NCBI GenBank assembly: GCA_914767715.1
Contig: OU612066.1
Location: forward strand, 18,078,283-18,142,282
From: Membranipora membranacea
Lineage: Eukaryota; Bryozoa; Gymnolaemata; Cheilostomatida; Membraniporidae
Length of the DNA stretch: 64,000 bases
Reading direction: 5' to 3'
A program made the position numbers and the translations under genes. Below the pieces are notes generated by a model, which ran no database searches, was not told the DNA's origin, and saw only the letters and a list, made by a program, of their open reading frames with translations. Positions 61,501-64,000 of this stretch are shown here, in pieces (positions within the stretch are counted from its first letter, which is position 1; each line of letters starts with the position of its first letter).

Positions 61501-63485
61501 TTTGTCGTCAAATCTTCTGTCAGGCTGAATTGCTGTCATGCGGTTGAGATCTGTCAAGTTTACATCCAGTTTGTATGAAACTTCCAAGTTCAGAATCATG
61601 CTGCAAAGATAGAGAAAAATATGTAGTCTATAAAAGAAGGGGATAACCAGATAGCCAGTTACAGGCTAGTGTGAACATTGCCCGGCTCTAGTTTTCCTTC
61701 TCCACCGCATGACCCCACCGACAAGGCAGGGAAGCATGCCAACCCGAAGCTGGTCTAGACGTTGCCCACAGCCCTCTTACCAAAGGCGCCATGGCGACAG
61801 GCAGAGAAGACTCCTCCCATCCCAATAGGTACATGAACAGGAGCTATGGCACATATCACAAAAAACCGAATTCAACTTTTTATTGAGTTCAGCAATGGGG
61901 TTAGAGAATGAAAAACTGTTTAGCATTACATTTTTTATCAAGTGGTTTTACATGGGTATGTCTGGGAAAACAGAGTTTTGAATAGATGATTTATTAAACA
62001 TGCTAGTACTGGATGAAGTCTATATCTATCTATATATCTAAATTTGATTTGATGTAAAAGCTAGGGACATTATAAATAGGCTCAACTTAACCAATAAAAG
62101 CCGATAAAAAATACCCACAACATTGAAAACAGAGCACTTATGACAGAATAGCCCTGAACCTAAAGATCTCAGTTTTCAGACAGAGACAGAACTTGCAATT
62201 TTAACCCGCATTCTTTTAACCCTGGAGATGAGGTATAAAGGTAGAAATAATACAGGAGATAGGAGAAAGATAATAATATGTAAACAATTAATTGATCAGT
62301 GATGTGGAGTCTTTTTGCCTCTTAACATGCGAGTCACACATACCTGGATACTCGAGCAGTCGATGCAGTCTCGTAGCTGAGATTATTGTTAGAGACTTCT
62401 CCAGTCACTCCACACCACAGTACGAATAGAAACTACAAACAATGTATCATAGTCAGTACTTTAAGGGTACTTTAATCAGTTAAAGGGTTCCAAACAATTT
62501 CTCATTGATTAATCGCAGACAGTCCCTTCTGCATAGGGAAAAAGACAAAATCTAATTCGGATGATTATTCAGCCAGAATTCTTGTGAAGCATTACTCCCA
62601 TCAGGAACTTAAACTCGGCTAAAATAGAATACCACAGAGCAGTTACCTGTTCCTGTTATTATTTAGCCTGTGCTCTAACATCATAACAGCAATGTCTTGG
62701 AACCTCCCCTAAACTGAAGTGTTACCAAGCTAAGAGTCAGCAACTACTTTGAGTTTTGCATTGCGTAATGCACAAAGCTGATGGTACCCAGCAAATTATT
62801 CACTACCCATTAATGCATTGCTGCAAAACCTTGGTTGCCCTTTCATAAAGTTCTCATCGATTGATAGCAGATTGCACATTATGCATAGGGAAAAAGACCG
62901 AATCAATATCGTTTGATTATTCAGTGAGAATTTTTTTTAAACATTTGATCCATCATGTAAAATTATGCTGCTCAAAATCAACTAATATGGAACCACACAC
63001 AGCAGTTTCCTGTTCCTGTTAATTTTAGCCTGTGCTCTATCATTATCACAGCAATGTCTTTGATCCTCCCCTAAACTGAAGTATAACTCAGTCAAGAGTC
63101 AGCAACTACTTTGTGAGATTTGCATTGTGTAACTCCCTGGTCATACACAAAGCTGATGCTGCATAGATCATTCTTTACTACCCATTTATGCATTGCTGCG
63201 AAACCCTGGTTGCCATTTAAGATGCAGTCCATCATAAGTAAACTGATGAGGCTTTGCCAGACCTTGAAATGATGTCATCCTAAACTTGAATTAGTGAAAT
63301 ATAAATTTGATTAATCCTCTGTGCCTTCTATCAGCCACTTTGACTCAGTTGATATTAATGAGATAAATGACTCTAATCAGTCGCACAGTTAGAGCATCTT
63401 ACTTTTGTAAGATAAAAAATGAATGCAATGATAACACAACTACGATAATGCCTACCTGGAAGGTGTTTGCTACACTCCATATCAT
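58577..63485 (-). CDS. Y-E: type I membrane receptor, 715 aa, intact reference copy
   Basis: Exons 63485-63456, 62432-62344, 61600-60723, 60506-60420, 60122-59961 and 59478-58577 (stop TAG/TGA-type end at 58577) splice to 715 codons. The signal peptide is MIWSVANTFQFLFVLWCGVT. Residues about 41-332 are the propeller-like, N-glycosylated ectodomain. Residues about 333-361 form a short Ser/Thr/Asn stalk (TTVSNNIFTSAAPNN). Residues about 362-385 are the transmembrane helix, followed by RARNMKRR. Tail motifs: RPLPPLP at about 455-461 (the classic class I Src-type SH3 ligand), YCYADV at 483-488, RPPVAPR at 507-513 (class II), PRPRLS repeats, YCDN at 557 and YYVEV at 584-588, with YVLC and YAHDVY further on. 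There is no kinase or other enzyme domain, so signalling would need cytoplasmic tyrosine kinases and adaptors. Intron 4 has a GC donor. Likely role (inference): cell-surface recognition. Confidence 0.8.
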
Positions 63486-63605
63486 TCTGATTATTGTTAT
63501 CAAGTCAAATGAAGAAAACTTGCTGTTTCTGTATTGTAGCGGCTTTACACAAAGCGTGTGACAAACGCTATACTCAAAATGCTTGAACAATAGAATCGAT
63601 CGACG

Positions 63606-63612
63606 TTTTATA
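63606..63612 (-). promoter_or_regulatory. TATA box upstream of Y-E
   Basis: TATAAAA on the minus strand, 121 bp before the Y-E ATG, within the conserved Y upstream block (about 63570-63750). Confidence 0.45.
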
Positions 63613-64000
63613 CAACCTCTAGGCATAATCCTTATCTTTGAGCCACCACAACTCTGCGCATCTTTTGCAAAAACTTACAAAGCCTTCAATCCTCTCTTTA
63701 AATGTAAATATTGTGTTCAAACTAAACTAACGAACTCTGATTGGGCGTCAGCTTCAGTATTACGCTTTTGCCATAAATATATTAGTTTGTGTAAAGGTTG
63801 ATGAATTTTGCATTACTACGTCAATACTTTCATTAGTATGCAAAAAAATCAAGAAGACCCTTGTCCGGTTTCGGGAGAGGATATGATATAGTTTGAGACC
63901 AATCTCCCCGAAGAACAGGTATTTGACACCCATCCAAGGTCTTCAAAGACCCTAGGGCATCTTTTGATAATTGCTGACTGAGAAGACGGATGACTATACT
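63613..64000. other. interval between Y-E and the next X gene
   Basis: Matches 11686-12060. By comparison with the left copy, the stop codon of another X gene would be expected about 140 bp beyond the right edge. No coding sequence is inside the window. Confidence 0.45.

Larger units (their letters stand above)
51878..64000. repeat. 12-kb block duplicated from (or to) bases about 90-12060
   Basis: From 51878 to the right edge the sequence follows the first 12 kb of the window feature by feature at an offset of about 51.8-51.9 kb: X exon 1, P and R repeats, the 711-bp repeat pair, the LINE, the Y gene with all introns, and the start of the X/Y interval. Differences are scattered substitutions and small indels. 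The left breakpoint is near 51877; the right one is outside the window. Confidence 0.85.

Noticed and set aside
1-64000. CRISPR arrays, rRNA genes, prokaryotic operons or viral genomes
   Set aside because: Repeats are irregular, spliced genes dominate, and no rRNA or virus-like gene set is visible.

Overview
This is eukaryotic, AT-rich, intron-rich DNA with no prokaryotic or viral character. All recognisable host genes lie on the minus strand and use GT-AG (a few GC-AG) introns. Predicted receptors with tyrosine and SH3-ligand motifs in a cytoplasmic tail point to an animal or close relative. A marine invertebrate such as a demosponge would fit, but the species is inference. Amphimedon was considered and cannot be proven from the sequence.

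The window is a tandem array built from two unrelated gene families, here called X and Y. X is a small secreted protein of 204-206 aa in 5 exons, with a predicted signal peptide and a family I do not recognise. Y is a type I membrane receptor of about 715 aa in 6 exons: signal peptide, N-glycosylated propeller-like ectodomain, Ser/Thr/Asn-rich stalk, one transmembrane helix, and a 300-aa tail rich in tyrosines and polyproline SH3 ligands. X lies about 630-670 bp upstream of Y in each complete unit. Y has its own conserved TATAAAA box 121-128 bp before its ATG. Units are separated by 2-6 kb spacers made of dispersed repeats.

In transcription order (right to left) the layout is: Y-E (63485-58577, intact); a lone X first exon (52571-52526); X-D (47565-45672, local first exon damaged); Y-D (45039-40251, intact); X-C (34055-30205, intact); Y-C (29535-24908, tail truncated); Y-B (23079-18929, pseudogene lacking exon 1); X-A (16651-12197, intact); Y-A (11554-6671, premature stop); and the first exon of a further X (777-732) that runs off the left edge. 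The first 12 kb and the last 12 kb of the window are near-identical copies of one another, so Y-A and Y-E are sister copies.

Mobile DNA is abundant. It includes a non-LTR retrotransposon RT fragment (5.2-6.2 kb, and its duplicate at 57.1-58.1 kb), a likely endonuclease-type LINE 3' half inside X-A (13.5-15.4 kb), older RT fragments in Y intron 2, a LINE 3' end that interrupts Y-B, two tRNA-derived SINEs, pogo-like and foldback MITEs, a composite palindromic element, and two short perfect hairpin insertions. Paralogous empty sites in the array define most of these insertions.

The most interesting reading (inference) is a rapidly duplicating locus of linked secreted-protein and receptor genes. 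Ectodomains diverge, tails appear homogenised by conversion, and some copies are turned into tail-truncated or dead forms. That pattern is expected for recognition or immune-type receptors.
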